Source: Rhodobacteraceae bacterium UBA6213
GTDB lineage: Bacteria; Pseudomonadota; Alphaproteobacteria; Rhodobacterales; Rhodobacteraceae
DNA: 64,000 nt
Assembly: GCA_002421605.1 (NCBI GenBank)
Contig: DISJ01000020.1
Span: 1 to 64,000 of the forward strand
Direction of reading: 5' to 3'
Shown: piece after piece, positions 16,850 to 25,905 of the stretch
Position numbering within the stretch: the stretch's first letter is position 1
Layout of the letters: each line of letters starts with the position of its first letter
Program-made: the position numbers and the translations under genes
The notes under the pieces: generated by a model
Databases searched by the model: none
The model's input: the letters and a program-made list of their open reading frames with translations, nothing else
Told to the model about the DNA's origin: nothing

Positions 16850-17038
16850 AAGGCCATACCCCTCGAGCGTGCCCCAGAGGCCGGAGACGTCGATCAGACT
16901 TTCCGCCAGCCCAGCGCGCAAGCAGAGGTGGCGCGCGAGGGCCGCCAGTGACACGGCGCCGAGCCGCCCGGTCAGCCGGTGACCCGGCCGCCAGTTCGGC
17001 CCATCGGTCCAAATCCCGGTCAGTTCGGGGAATAAGGG
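16850..17038 (-). pseudogene. Fragment resembling a GTA baseplate (orfg15-type) gene
   Basis: An open stretch reading ELTGIWTDGPNWRPGHRL, GRLGAVSLAALARHLCLRAG and VDVSGLWGTLEGY-like text (here IDVSGLWGTLEGY). It resembles an internal part of the large baseplate protein of rhodobacterial gene transfer agents, a family I recognise from memory. It has no start and is fused in frame to a monooxygenase remnant at 17039, so it is a scrap and not a gene. Confidence 0.45.
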
Positions 17039-17266
17039 ATAGGCCTGCAAGTGCGGCGCGCTCATGTGGGTCTGCCACAGAACAGGGCTCTCCCATGTCG
17101 CGTAAAAACTGAACTGCGCAGGGTTTTCGTTGTTTTGATGAAGGTCGTACTGAATGCAGCCCTATTCCGCCCGCGTAATCGGGATCAGCTAGAGCAACAC
17201 CGCCGCTAAACGCTTAATCTGGTCGGGGTTGGCATAGATGTTTGGAACGATGGTCAAAGTCGGCAT
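17039..17266 (-). pseudogene. Antibiotic-biosynthesis-monooxygenase (ABM) family remnant
   Basis: From ATG 17266 the frame reads MPTLTIVPNIYANPDQIKRL, two in-frame TAG codons, then GCIQYDLHQNNENPAQFSFY and WESPVLWQTHMSAPHLQAY. This is the ABM/quinol-monooxygenase-like fold (about 95 aa in full). The stops and the fusion to other sequence show it is dead. Confidence 0.68.
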
Positions 17267-17480
17267 TTCGGAAAAAGGCAGCCTCACCGCCGCAAGGCGA
17301 GAGAAGGGCTTGTCGCCAACCACTGTGTCAGAACGATTGGCGGCACATTACGGCGTGCCCCTGCTGAACCGGACAACGCGCGCAATCAGCTTGACCAAAG
17401 CGGGGCGCGGCCTTGCGGAAGCTGGGCCGGAATTGCACAACGACCTGGCTGAACTCGACGGGCAGGTTCGCACAGGTACA
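17238..17480 (+). pseudogene. LysR-type regulator N-terminal fragment
   Basis: KGSLTAARREKGLSPTTVSE followed by RLAAHYGVPLLNRTTRAISL is a LysR helix-turn-helix with a few residues missing before HYGV. After about residue 75 the text stops resembling the family, and the effector domain is absent. It overlaps the opposite-strand ABM remnant, suggesting a decayed divergent regulator/enzyme pair. Confidence 0.65.
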
Positions 17481-17545
17481 CATGCTTTTTCAGGGTCAAC
17501 CCGGGCAGCTTGCTTTTCTGGTGGGCTCGTTATGTCTGGCCCAGC

Positions 17546-18448
17546 TTACGTCGATTGTTTTGGGGAAAGGCTGGCACGCAGATAGTCCAGAAAACGTTTC
17601 TGGGTCTTTGGTTGATAGCTGTCGGCTCGCTCAACCGCGGCGATCTGCACGCCAGGGAATAGGTCGGATACATCCCGGCAGATCAGCGGTGCGTCGCGCA
17701 CCGCATCAAATGTTGGCTTTGCGACAACCGCAACGCCAAGCCCAAGCGCGGAATAGGCCTTCATCACTTCGGGGTTGCTGGTCGTGACCGCGATTTGTGG
17801 GTGGATGCCGTGGGCGTCAAAGGCCTCTCGCATGGAAACCGTCGGCGTTTCATAGGTAATGATCGGAACCGAAGCGATCATTTCAAGTGTAAGATGCTCG
17901 AGCGCGAACAAAGGGCAATCGGGCAGCCCGATCAGCAAACGTGTCCAATTGGTCAGATGTGAGATCGACAGGTCAGCCGCCACCTTCCTGCCGATCGGAA
18001 TAATGGCAAACTGACAACTGCCCAGACGAACCGCCTCAGCCGCCTTGTCGGATTCCTCAACCTGAATGTGCAGCTGAACTTCAGGATGCGACAAGGTAAA
18101 GGCATGAACGGCATCAGCCAGCAAGTACCGTGCCAGTGTCGGCGTGGTTGCAACCGATAGCGTCTCGCGTTCGCCCTTGCTGGCCTCTTCGCCGATCTTT
18201 TGGATCGATTCGTGGTCGAGCAGCATTCTTTCGGCAAAGGGCAGGATCGTGTTCCCTTCGGGGGAAAGCCCTGTCAAGCGCTTACCTGACCGGGTGAACA
18301 GCGCTTTGCCAATTGCGTCTTCAAACGATTTCAAGTGCTTGCTCATTGCGGATTGGGATGTGTTTAGTTGACCAGCAGCGCGCGATACGTGAAACCCGCT
18401 TCGCACCGTCACAACAAAAGACTCGAGTTGAACCAAAGTGTAGCGCAT
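17546..18448 (-). CDS. LysR-family regulator of the adjacent tct operon
   Basis: A 300-aa protein of full family length. The N-terminal winged helix (LESFVVTVRSGFHVSRAAGQ...SQSAMSKHLKSFED) is followed by a substrate-binding domain (ATTPTLARYLLADAV...SNPEVMKAYSALGLGVAVV) similar to CysB/Cbl-type regulators. It is transcribed divergently from the propeller-tctCBA genes across 87 bp that contain a LysR-type dyad, so it probably controls them in response to a transported carboxylate. The effector is not known. Confidence 0.85.
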   Translation of the reverse strand: MRYTLVQLESFVVTVRSGFHVSRAAGQLNTSQSAMSKHLKSFEDAIGKALFTRSGKRLTGLSPEGNTILPFAERMLLDHESIQKIGEEASKGERETLSVATTPTLARYLLADAVHAFTLSHPEVQLHIQVEESDKAAEAVRLGSCQFAIIPIGRKVAADLSISHLTNWTRLLIGLPDCPLFALEHLTLEMIASVPIITYETPTVSMREAFDAHGIHPQIAVTTSNPEVMKAYSALGLGVAVVAKPTFDAVRDAPLICRDVSDLFPGVQIAAVERADSYQPKTQKRFLDYLRASLSPKQST

Positions 18449-18474
18449 GGAGTAGTCCGTTTAGGAATATAGTG

Positions 18475-18513
18475 TGCGAATGTCATATTTGACTCGAAAT
18501 ATATCTGTTCGCA
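18475..18513. promoter_or_regulatory. Candidate LysR operator in the divergent intergenic region
   Basis: A perfect dyad ATATTT-N6-AAATAT (18485-18502) nested within outer arms TGCGAA (18475) and TTCGCA (18508). It lies between the LysR gene and the propeller gene and fits the T-N11-A pattern of LysR-family sites. Confidence 0.55.
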
Positions 18514-18535
18514 ATATCCGTGTTCTGGAGGGGCC

Positions 18536-19549
18536 ATGGAAGCATTGCATTCAACCTATAAGACCGACGCCAAGGGCGTTCTTTGGGCTACAAACAACCC
18601 GACCGGCAAGGCTGGGTTGATAGGGATCGACAAGCTTGGTGATGCCATCCGGTTCTTTGATCCGACAAGTCTTGCAGAAGAGAAGGTCATCGCCCTCAAG
18701 AACCATCACGAGGTGGCAATTTCGCCTGACCACAAGTTTGCCTTCGCATCCGAATTCGGGAAATTTGCAGGCGGTCATTTCATTGAATCCGGCGCACATA
18801 TCACGGTGCTTGATCTGGCAACCAAAGATGTGGTCCGCCGCATCCCGACCGGGCCCTACAAAGGGCCCCATGCCATGCGGTTTGGCGCCGACGGTAGCCT
18901 TTGGGTAATCTTTGAAGAAACTGGCGAATTGGGTCGGCTAGATTGCGAGACACTGGAACTGGTCGAGACGTTTGAAATTGGCGCAGAAAACGGGCGCCCG
19001 CCGTTCATCGAGGTCACGCCGGATGGACGCAAGATCTATGTCTCGTGCAAACTGGGCAGCCTGATCGTGTTCGACACCGAAACCCGCAGCGTCGTGGCAA
19101 CAATCGCGGTGCCCAAAGGCACTGAAGGCATTGCGATTTCGCCCGATGGATCCCGGCTATATGCCGCCGAAAACACCCGGCAGGATTTGCTGGTGATTGA
19201 TGCTGCCAGCGACAAGATTGCTGGCAAGATCGAACTGAAGGGTGCGGTACTAAGTAACCCCAAGACCAGCCGTCTTATTCGGATGCGGTTTTCGCCGGAT
19301 GGAGCGTGGCTGGTCAGCACGAACTATGCATCGGGTGTGATGCATATTCATGATGGCGCCAATCCGGCGGATCACGTTTTGATACCGATTGCAAAGGGGC
19401 CCCAGGGCATCGCCTTTCCGGCGGATGAGAATCACGTTCTGGTATCCAACCACGACTGTGGGCTGATTACCCGCGTTGATCTGGCAACCGCACGCGCGCT
19501 TGAATGTGTGCCAGCAGGCAAGGGGATCGAAGCGCTAACCTACTACTAA
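18536..19549 (+). CDS. YncE-like beta-propeller protein
   Basis: A 337-aa protein made of repeated 40-45 residue blades with SPDG-type turns (ISPDHKFAFASE, VTPDGRKIYVSC, ISPDGSRLYAAE, FSPDGAWLVSTN). This fits a seven-bladed propeller of the YVTN/lactonase-like superfamily. No signal peptide is apparent, unlike most YncE relatives, so it may be cytoplasmic. It is first in the operon with tctCBA. A sugar-lactonase or binding function tied to the transported acid is possible but not shown. Confidence 0.75.
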   Translation: MEALHSTYKTDAKGVLWATNNPTGKAGLIGIDKLGDAIRFFDPTSLAEEKVIALKNHHEVAISPDHKFAFASEFGKFAGGHFIESGAHITVLDLATKDVVRRIPTGPYKGPHAMRFGADGSLWVIFEETGELGRLDCETLELVETFEIGAENGRPPFIEVTPDGRKIYVSCKLGSLIVFDTETRSVVATIAVPKGTEGIAISPDGSRLYAAENTRQDLLVIDAASDKIAGKIELKGAVLSNPKTSRLIRMRFSPDGAWLVSTNYASGVMHIHDGANPADHVLIPIAKGPQGIAFPADENHVLVSNHDCGLITRVDLATARALECVPAGKGIEALTYY

Positions 19550-19582
19550 GAGACGAAATACCGAAAACAGAGGGAGGAGACT

Positions 19583-20545
19583 ATGTTTTCTATTAACGGC
19601 TTTGGCCGAAAGACGCTGTCTGCAACTGCGTTCGCAGTTGCGATGGTTGCGGGGGTAGGGGCAGCGGAGGCCTATCCCGACAAACAGATCACAATCATCG
19701 CGCCAACAGGCCCGGGAAGCCTAGTGGACCTGCTCGCGCGCCTCGTTGCTGAGGGAATGCGAGAGCAGTGGGGGCAACAGGTCGTTGTCGCGAACGTCGC
19801 GGGGGCCGGTGGCTCAATCGGCGTTACGCAACTGGCGGCGGCGGATCCCGATGGCTATACGATCGGGTTTGTCCCCGCCAACTTGACGACACTGCCTTAC
19901 CTTTATGAAATCACCTACGATGTGCAGGCCGATTTTGTGCCGGTGATTCAGGTCGCAGGGGCATCGATGGTTCACTACGTGAACGCAGAGCTTGGCATCA
20001 AAACCGAAGCCGATTTCATCGCCTATGCCAAGGCAAACCCGGGTTCGCTGACCTTTGCGACCGCCGGGGCAGGCAGTTCGGCCAACCTTGCGGCAGAGCT
20101 GTTCCAGGTCCGCACCGGGACTGACATGATCGCCATTCCCTATGACAAGCTTGATCTTGGCGTGCTTGATGTCGTGGCCGGGCGGGTATCGACGGTTTTT
20201 GTCTCGGCGGCGCAGGGAATGCAGTTTGTCAACGACGGCAAGCTGAACGCCTTGGGGATAACCGGTTTGACCCCGAACCCCGCCGCGCCTGATCTGCTAC
20301 CGATCGCTGCGCAAGGTGTCGAAGGGTATGAATTCCGGTCGTGGTTTGGCTTTATCGCCCCGGCTGGAACACCAGATGACGTTATTGCCACCATTAATGC
20401 CGAGGTTATCCGCCAATCTGCCAGCCCGGCGTTTCAAGAGGCTCTCGCGAGCGCTGGGCTAGAGCCGATCTTGGGAACACCCGAGGAGTTTGGCAAAGTC
20501 ATCGCCACAGAGTTGAGCGACTGGGCCGGCATCCTTTCGAAGTGA
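19583..20545 (+). CDS. tctC: TctC/Bug-type periplasmic substrate-binding protein
   Basis: A 320-aa periplasmic receptor of the tripartite tricarboxylate transporter. The signal peptide ends EA (about residue 30). Family landmarks follow: YPDKQITIIAPTGPGSLVDL, VVVANVAGAGGSIGV and the late FGFIAPAGTPDDV. It binds a carboxylate and hands it to TctAB. RBS GGGAGGAG precedes ATG 19583. Its ligand cannot be told from sequence. A strong hairpin follows the stop. Confidence 0.9.
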   Translation: MFSINGFGRKTLSATAFAVAMVAGVGAAEAYPDKQITIIAPTGPGSLVDLLARLVAEGMREQWGQQVVVANVAGAGGSIGVTQLAAADPDGYTIGFVPANLTTLPYLYEITYDVQADFVPVIQVAGASMVHYVNAELGIKTEADFIAYAKANPGSLTFATAGAGSSANLAAELFQVRTGTDMIAIPYDKLDLGVLDVVAGRVSTVFVSAAQGMQFVNDGKLNALGITGLTPNPAAPDLLPIAAQGVEGYEFRSWFGFIAPAGTPDDVIATINAEVIRQSASPAFQEALASAGLEPILGTPEEFGKVIATELSDWAGILSK

Positions 20546-20549
20546 TGGA

Positions 20550-20585
20550 GGTCCGGGTGCGGCCCTAGATGGTCGCACCCGGTCC
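20550..20585 (+). terminator. Intercistronic stem-loop between tctC and tctB
   Basis: Two 15-base arms (20550-20564 and 20571-20585) pair with one mismatch and one G-T pair around a six-base loop. There is no T-tract, so it probably attenuates transcription or protects the tctC mRNA end instead of stopping transcription fully. Confidence 0.6.
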
Positions 20586-20619
20586 ACGGTTCGCGTCAAC
20601 ATGACTGGAGTGTGACTCT

Positions 20620-21063
20620 GTGAAAAACCTTGCGGATAGAGATTTTCTGTCGGGCCTAATGTTCATGGCTTTTGGCCTGCTCGGCTTGGCGCTGTCGTCG
20701 CGCTATGATTTTGGGACCACCAGGTCGCCTGGCCCCGGTTTCTTCCCGATTGTTCTGTCCACCCTGCTGTTCTTCATCGGGGCGGGCGTAGCCCTCAAAG
20801 GGTTTTTGTTGGCTGCCGACCGGATCGAACGGCTGTATGGGCTGCCCTTGATAAGTATCCCGCTGGCTGTGGTGCTGTTTGCCCTTTCCATTGATCGTCT
20901 TGGAATGGTGATTGCGGTCTTTGTGGCCGCCATGGTGGCCACCTTTGCCCGCTGGGGTTACGGCGTGCGCTCAAGGCTGCTTGTGGCAACGGGTCTGGCC
21001 AGTTTCAGTGCGCTTTTGTTCATCGTGGCGCTACGGCTGCCGATTCCTCTTTGGCCTGCGTAG
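20620..21063 (+). CDS. tctB: TctB small membrane subunit
   Basis: A 147-aa protein with about four transmembrane helices and the family start (DFLSGLMFMAFGLLGLALSS, then YDFGT...RSPGPGFFP). TctB is the small permease subunit of the tripartite tricarboxylate transporter. It begins with GTG at 20620; no strong RBS is visible. It is followed after 9 bp by tctA. Confidence 0.88.
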   Translation: MKNLADRDFLSGLMFMAFGLLGLALSSRYDFGTTRSPGPGFFPIVLSTLLFFIGAGVALKGFLLAADRIERLYGLPLISIPLAVVLFALSIDRLGMVIAVFVAAMVATFARWGYGVRSRLLVATGLASFSALLFIVALRLPIPLWPA

Positions 21064-21072
21064 GGAAAGAAA

Positions 21073-22578
21073 ATGGAACTCATCTCCAACCTGGGCCTTG
21101 GCTTTGCGACCGTTCTTACCGTGCAGAACCTGCTGTTTTCCTTTTTTGGCGTCTTGCTGGGAACCGTGATTGGCGTTCTGCCCGGTTTAGGCCCGGTTGT
21201 TGCCATTTCCGTGCTGTTGCCCTTTACCTTCGGTCTGGACCCGGTTGCTTCGATGATCATGCTCGCCGGAATTTTCTACGGCGCACAGTATGGCGGTTCT
21301 ACCACCGCGATCTTGATCAACCTGCCGGGTGAGGCGTCATCGATTGTTACCACGCTTGACGGCCATCAAATGGCCAAGCAAGGCAACGCGGGCAAGGCGC
21401 TGGCGATTGCGGCAATCGGGTCGTTCTTTGCGGGATGCGTTTCGACTTTGTTGATCGGTCTTTTTGCGCCGCCGTTGGCCAATTTGGCCTATCGGTTCGG
21501 CCCGGCCGAATATGCGTCGTTGATGATTTGCGGGCTGATCGTTTCGGTCGTGCTGGCCAGCGGATCTATTTTCAAGGCGGTTGGGATGATGGTGCTTGGC
21601 CTTTTGCTGGGTATCATCGGCACTGACGTTCAAACCGGCATCCAACGTTTTACCTTTGGTATCCCAGAGCTTGCCGATGGACTAAGCATAGCGGCCATAG
21701 CCATGGGAATCTTTGGTCTGGGCGAGATCATCCGAAACCTTGAATACTCCCAAGATCGCGACATCGTGATGTCGAAAGTGACCAGCTTGATGCCAAGCTT
21801 AGCCGACCTGCGTGAGATGTTCGCGCCCATGGTGCGTGGTACGTTTCTGGGGTCATTCTTAGGGGTTTTGCCGGGCGGCGGCGCGCTGCTCGCATCATTC
21901 TCGGCCTATGCGCTTGAAAAAAAGATATCCAAGACGCCTGAGAAGTTCGGCAAAGGAGCCATCGCCGGGGTTGCAGCGCCAGAATCTGCAAACAATTCGG
22001 GCGCGCAGACGTCGTTCATTCCGATGCTGACGCTCGGGATTCCGTCGAACCCGGTGATGGCCTTGATGATAGGCGCGTTGGTCATTCAAGGCATCGCGCC
22101 GGGGCCTGCACTCATCACTGCGCATCCCGACCTTTTCTGGGGGGTTATCGCCTCGATGTGGATCGGGAACCTGATGTTGCTGGTGCTTAACCTTCCGCTG
22201 GTCGGATTGTGGGTGAAATTGATATCGATACCCTATAAGTACCTGTTTCCTATTGTTATCATCTTCGCGTGTATTGGTGTGTACAGCATCAACAACTCGG
22301 CAATCGGGGTGCTGACGCTGGCCGGGTTCGGGGTGTTTGGCTATCTGCTGCGCAAACTGAACTGCGAACCTGCGCCGATGATCCTTGGGTTTATCCTTGG
22401 CCCGATGCTAGAGGGGCATATCCAGCGTGCTCTACTGATTTCGCGCGGTGATCCTCTGATCTTTGTGCGCGAGCCGATCAGCGCAACTTTGCTGGCCATC
22501 GCGGCTTTGGCCCTGATTGCCGATGCTCTACCCTCGGTGCGGACTACCCGAAGGACAGCACTGGTCGATGAGGATTAA
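21073..22578 (+). CDS. tctA: TctA large membrane subunit
   Basis: A 501-aa polytopic permease. Conserved TctA segments are GTVIGVLPGLGPVVAISVLL near the start, FYGAQYGGSTTAILINLPGE, and the second half-repeat GVAAPESANNSGAQTSFIPM with LGIPSNPVMALM. TctA forms the translocation path driven by the ion gradient, supplied by TctC. It ends the operon that starts with the propeller gene. Confidence 0.93.
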   Translation: MELISNLGLGFATVLTVQNLLFSFFGVLLGTVIGVLPGLGPVVAISVLLPFTFGLDPVASMIMLAGIFYGAQYGGSTTAILINLPGEASSIVTTLDGHQMAKQGNAGKALAIAAIGSFFAGCVSTLLIGLFAPPLANLAYRFGPAEYASLMICGLIVSVVLASGSIFKAVGMMVLGLLLGIIGTDVQTGIQRFTFGIPELADGLSIAAIAMGIFGLGEIIRNLEYSQDRDIVMSKVTSLMPSLADLREMFAPMVRGTFLGSFLGVLPGGGALLASFSAYALEKKISKTPEKFGKGAIAGVAAPESANNSGAQTSFIPMLTLGIPSNPVMALMIGALVIQGIAPGPALITAHPDLFWGVIASMWIGNLMLLVLNLPLVGLWVKLISIPYKYLFPIVIIFACIGVYSINNSAIGVLTLAGFGVFGYLLRKLNCEPAPMILGFILGPMLEGHIQRALLISRGDPLIFVREPISATLLAIAALALIADALPSVRTTRRTALVDED

Positions 22579-22762
22579 GTTTGACGCATAAACTTGCCAC
22601 CTGCCGGGGGGTTCTGATGGTCCGGCAGGACCCAGAATTTGTGCCTTCGCCTAGTCAAAGGTTGGCGCGCAGCAACGCAGTCATGGCCCCACAGGCCTTT
22701 CCAAAGCGGCCATACCATGCCGCCGCGGAACCGGACTTAGTGCCAGAGGGAACGAAGCGAGT

Positions 22763-24043
22763 TCATAGGCTGGCGCGCCGTTGGACCAAAAGTTTGTCGA
22801 TGCGTCGGCCATCGATGTCCACAACTTCGATGCGCCAATTGCCAAGGTCGATGTGGTCGCCCAGTTGCGGCACTCTATCCATTTTTCCGATGATTAATCC
22901 GGCGACCGTTTCATAATCGCGCCCCATCTCGAGCGTCAGGCCAACCCGTTCCGCGAATTCGTCTGCTGGGGTCCAGCCCGCCACCAAAAAGCTCCCGTCC
23001 TTGCGTTCCATGATTTTTACCTGATCTTCATCGCCGTCCGGGAACTCGCCCGCGATGGCCTCAAGAACGTCCATCGGTGTGATGATCCCCTCGAAATGGC
23101 CATATTCATCATAGACCAGAACCATATGAGCGGGGGACGTGCGCAGCGTCTCGAGCACATCCAGTGCCGCCATGCCATCAGGAACAACGGGCGCCTCAAA
23201 CATCAGGGACTTGGCGTCCGCCACCGCGCCTGCGCCGGTATCAAGAAAATCGCGTGATTTCAGGACGCCAACGATATTGTCTGGTCCACCATCGCGAACC
23301 GGCAGGCGCGAATGGCCCGTGTCGCGGAACCGGCGGATGATCGCGGCCGGGCTCTCGGTGATGTTGGCCACATCCACCTCGTGGCGTGGCACCATCAGAC
23401 CGCGGGCAGTGCGGTCAGCAATCCGCATGACGCCTGCGATCATTTCAGTTTCGGCCGCTTCCATGATGCCGGCAGACTGGGCATCTGACAGCACCAGCTT
23501 CACCTCTTCGTCGCTCATGTTGCGATCAACCGCTCCGGACTGCCCCAGAAGCGCCAGCACCAGCTTGCCCGAACCATCGAGGATCCAGACAATCGGTGCT
23601 GCAACGATCGCGATGATGTTCAAAAACGGCGCGATCCGGGTGGCGACGGCCTCAGGCGCACGCAACGCGATTTGCTTTGGAACGAGTTCCCCAACGGTCA
23701 ACGAAAGATAGGTGATCGCGACAACCACCCCGCCAACGCCCAAAGTCTGCGCCAAAGCTGGGCTCATTCCCGCCGCCGCGAGTGTTTCGGCCAGCCGCAC
23801 CCCCAAAGTCGCCCCGGAAAAAGCCCCTGAAAGAACACCTACGAGCGTGATGCCGATCTGAACACTCGATAGAAATTTGCCCGGATCAGCTGCCAAACGC
23901 AAAGCGATCTCAGCGCCCCGGCTTCCGCTGCTTGCAAGGACCTGCAATCTTGAACTGCGGGACGAGACGATGGCAAGTTCCGACATTGCCAGCACGCCGT
24001 TCACGAGGGTCAGGGCAAAGACGATCAAAAGTTCAAGTAGCAT
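22763..24043 (-). CDS. CNNM/CorC-type (HlyC/CorC family) membrane protein
   Basis: A 426-aa protein. The N-terminal CNNM membrane domain (about residues 1-190; NGVLAMSELAIVSSR, GITLVGVLSGAFSG, LSLTVGELVPKQIAL) is followed by two CBS domains (RGLMVPRHEVDV...HSRLPV; VYDEYGHFEGIITPMDVLE) and a C-terminal CorC/HlyC domain. Relatives are linked to Mg2+/Co2+ handling; the old hemolysin name is misleading. ATG 24043 is chosen because the membrane domain starts there. It appears to stand alone. Confidence 0.88.
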   Translation of the reverse strand: MLLELLIVFALTLVNGVLAMSELAIVSSRSSRLQVLASSGSRGAEIALRLAADPGKFLSSVQIGITLVGVLSGAFSGATLGVRLAETLAAAGMSPALAQTLGVGGVVVAITYLSLTVGELVPKQIALRAPEAVATRIAPFLNIIAIVAAPIVWILDGSGKLVLALLGQSGAVDRNMSDEEVKLVLSDAQSAGIMEAAETEMIAGVMRIADRTARGLMVPRHEVDVANITESPAAIIRRFRDTGHSRLPVRDGGPDNIVGVLKSRDFLDTGAGAVADAKSLMFEAPVVPDGMAALDVLETLRTSPAHMVLVYDEYGHFEGIITPMDVLEAIAGEFPDGDEDQVKIMERKDGSFLVAGWTPADEFAERVGLTLEMGRDYETVAGLIIGKMDRVPQLGDHIDLGNWRIEVVDIDGRRIDKLLVQRRASL

Positions 24044-24499
24044 GTGTTGTGGTCCCGCTAGGGTTAGGGGTGCCGCTTCTATCGGGCGAAGGTGTTGAGT
24101 AGAAGAATGATGGCAGGGCAAAGTGACCTTAGACCACCACGAGCAATGGGAGAAGCGAGGTATTGCCTAACAGCGCGCGACCGCGTGCGCAGTGCATCGC
24201 TTGGTTTTGAAAACCCATAAGCAACGACACCCTCGCAGATAAGAACCTGAATGACCAAGTGCTGAAGGGCAACTGGAAGATGGTTCCAGCTAAATAAAGG
24301 AATACATTCAGGAAGTCTTTGGGGAGAATAGCTTCCTGCGACATCTTTTGCCGCAATTGAAGTTCGGCTCAATAACGATGTCGGGTTCCGCGCATTCAGG
24401 CAGCCGCCGAATTTGAGAACGTTCCGTCGGTGATGCTTCTGCGGCACCAAGTTTCATGATAGATTTCCGAGTCTGGCCAAGGACAAATTGGGGGGTCCG
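24044..24499. other. Intergenic stretch without a recognisable gene
   Basis: Lower in GC than its neighbours. Short open frames on the minus strand (24079-24450) lack an RBS and recognisable text. I see no RNA gene or repeat here. Confidence 0.5.
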
Positions 24500-25543
24500 A
24501 TGGAGCGGAAGTGGGTTCTGCCGGTGGTCTGTATGGCGGTAGGTGGATTGCTGACCGCGCCAGCTTTTGCCGGTTACGCTGAAGACTGCGAAAGACTCGC
24601 GGCCGATCCTGAAGAACCCAATCGGGGTGGCGTCGGGGTCGCTCTGGAAGATATCGAGTCGCAGGCCGCGGTGCTGGCTTGCTTTCAAGCCATCTACGGT
24701 CCGCTTAGTGGCAAGCCGGGCAGTACATATGTTGCCGAACCAGAGCCCGAAACAACCTATCGCCTTATTCGTGCCTATTTGGCTGAAGGCCCCGCCCAAA
24801 ACATTTGGGGAGCCACGCTCGAGGCCCGCAAAATTAAGTGGGAAGCTGAACAGGTGCGCGACAAGAGCCGCCTGACTCCGAGCGTGGTTGCTTGGTATGT
24901 CGAAGAGGGTCGCCAATACTTCATGCCCGAGACCTATCTTGCGGACGCGACGGCGGGCAAGGCTTCCGCACAAATGGCGCTTGCCTACCTTTATCTGGAT
25001 CCGCAAATGCAACTCAACGATCCGGCTTCAGGCGAGTTCTGGCTCGCGAAGGCGCTTGCCCAAGGTCACCCCGAGGCGATGTTTAAGGAAGGACGGCGCA
25101 GGCTTGAGGTGGCGGACACGCCTGAAAAGTCTCAGGAAGCTGTCAAATTGATACTTCAGGCAGCGATGCGTGAGTATGCGGACGCGCAGTGGAAGATGGC
25201 GGAACTTTACCTGCAAGGAGAGCACGTTCCGCAGAGTCGCGGAACTGCGATTGGCTGGGCTGGCATGGCGGGTGAACGCGGAAACGAAAACGCGATTAGT
25301 TGGCTGCGCGCCCACGAGATTGACACAGGAACTGCCGTAGTTACTACCATACTGGTCGCAGTGATCGCGGCAGCAATCATTGACGGACTTGCGAACGATG
25401 GGGATGTTCCGGCCAACATTTCCGATGTGGAGCTCAGAAGGCAGCAGAAAGAAGCAAACAGTATGATGGGCAACTGCCCCGTCGGGTACAGTTTTAATCC
25501 TTACGCTGGATACTGTGAAGACATGAACGGCACTCGGTGGTGA
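24500..25543 (+). CDS. Exported Sel1-repeat (TPR-like) protein
   Basis: A 347-aa protein. The signal peptide ends FAG (about residue 24). The middle has Sel1-type repeats: DATAGKASAQMALAYLY, LAQGHPEAMFKEGRRRL, AMREYADAQWKMAELYLQGE and GTAIGWAGMAGERGNENA. A single transmembrane helix (AVVTTILVAVIAAAIID, about 285) and a short Cys-containing tail (CPVGYSFNPYAGYCEDM) follow. Sel1 repeats serve protein-protein contacts. ATG 24500 is preceded by a G-rich RBS. Context gives no pathway. Confidence 0.75.
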   Translation: MERKWVLPVVCMAVGGLLTAPAFAGYAEDCERLAADPEEPNRGGVGVALEDIESQAAVLACFQAIYGPLSGKPGSTYVAEPEPETTYRLIRAYLAEGPAQNIWGATLEARKIKWEAEQVRDKSRLTPSVVAWYVEEGRQYFMPETYLADATAGKASAQMALAYLYLDPQMQLNDPASGEFWLAKALAQGHPEAMFKEGRRRLEVADTPEKSQEAVKLILQAAMREYADAQWKMAELYLQGEHVPQSRGTAIGWAGMAGERGNENAISWLRAHEIDTGTAVVTTILVAVIAAAIIDGLANDGDVPANISDVELRRQQKEANSMMGNCPVGYSFNPYAGYCEDMNGTRW

Positions 25544-25613
25544 TCGAGGGAGGGCCGTCGGGCGTCTTTGTAGCGAAGAGGCCCAGTGCAGGCGCGTTGC
25601 ATCTGTTGATTGT

Positions 25614-25838
25614 CCGTCGTCGAATGACTTGGAACAGCCTCGCTGATTTTGGAGCGGAAGTATTGGGCTCATCGGGTTCAGGTTATGCCGCTTGACGCTC
25701 ATGGTTCAAGCGGCGGTTTTGGATGGTTTGGTGTTTGATGCGCCTCCTTTCATCCAAGATGGTTTCACCGCGCCCGAAGTAGACGTCAGCGGGTGTCAGG
25801 TTGCCGATGCTCTTGTGGTAACGATGGTTGTTGTGTTG
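25614..25838 (-). pseudogene. IS3-family transposase C-terminal remnant
   Basis: The minus strand reads VQHNNHRYHKSIGNLTPADV, then YFGRGETILDERRRIKHQTI and a stop at 25683-25685. This is the very C-terminus of an IS3-family OrfB integrase. About 70 bp of further IS-like sequence runs to TGTCCGTCGTC at 25611-25621, a possible terminal repeat. The rest of the element is missing. Confidence 0.72.
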
Positions 25839-25905
25839 CACCGCTGGCAACTCCCCACGAAAGCCGCAGTTCTTAAAACGGATCGAAACACAGGAATGAA
25901 GCGCC

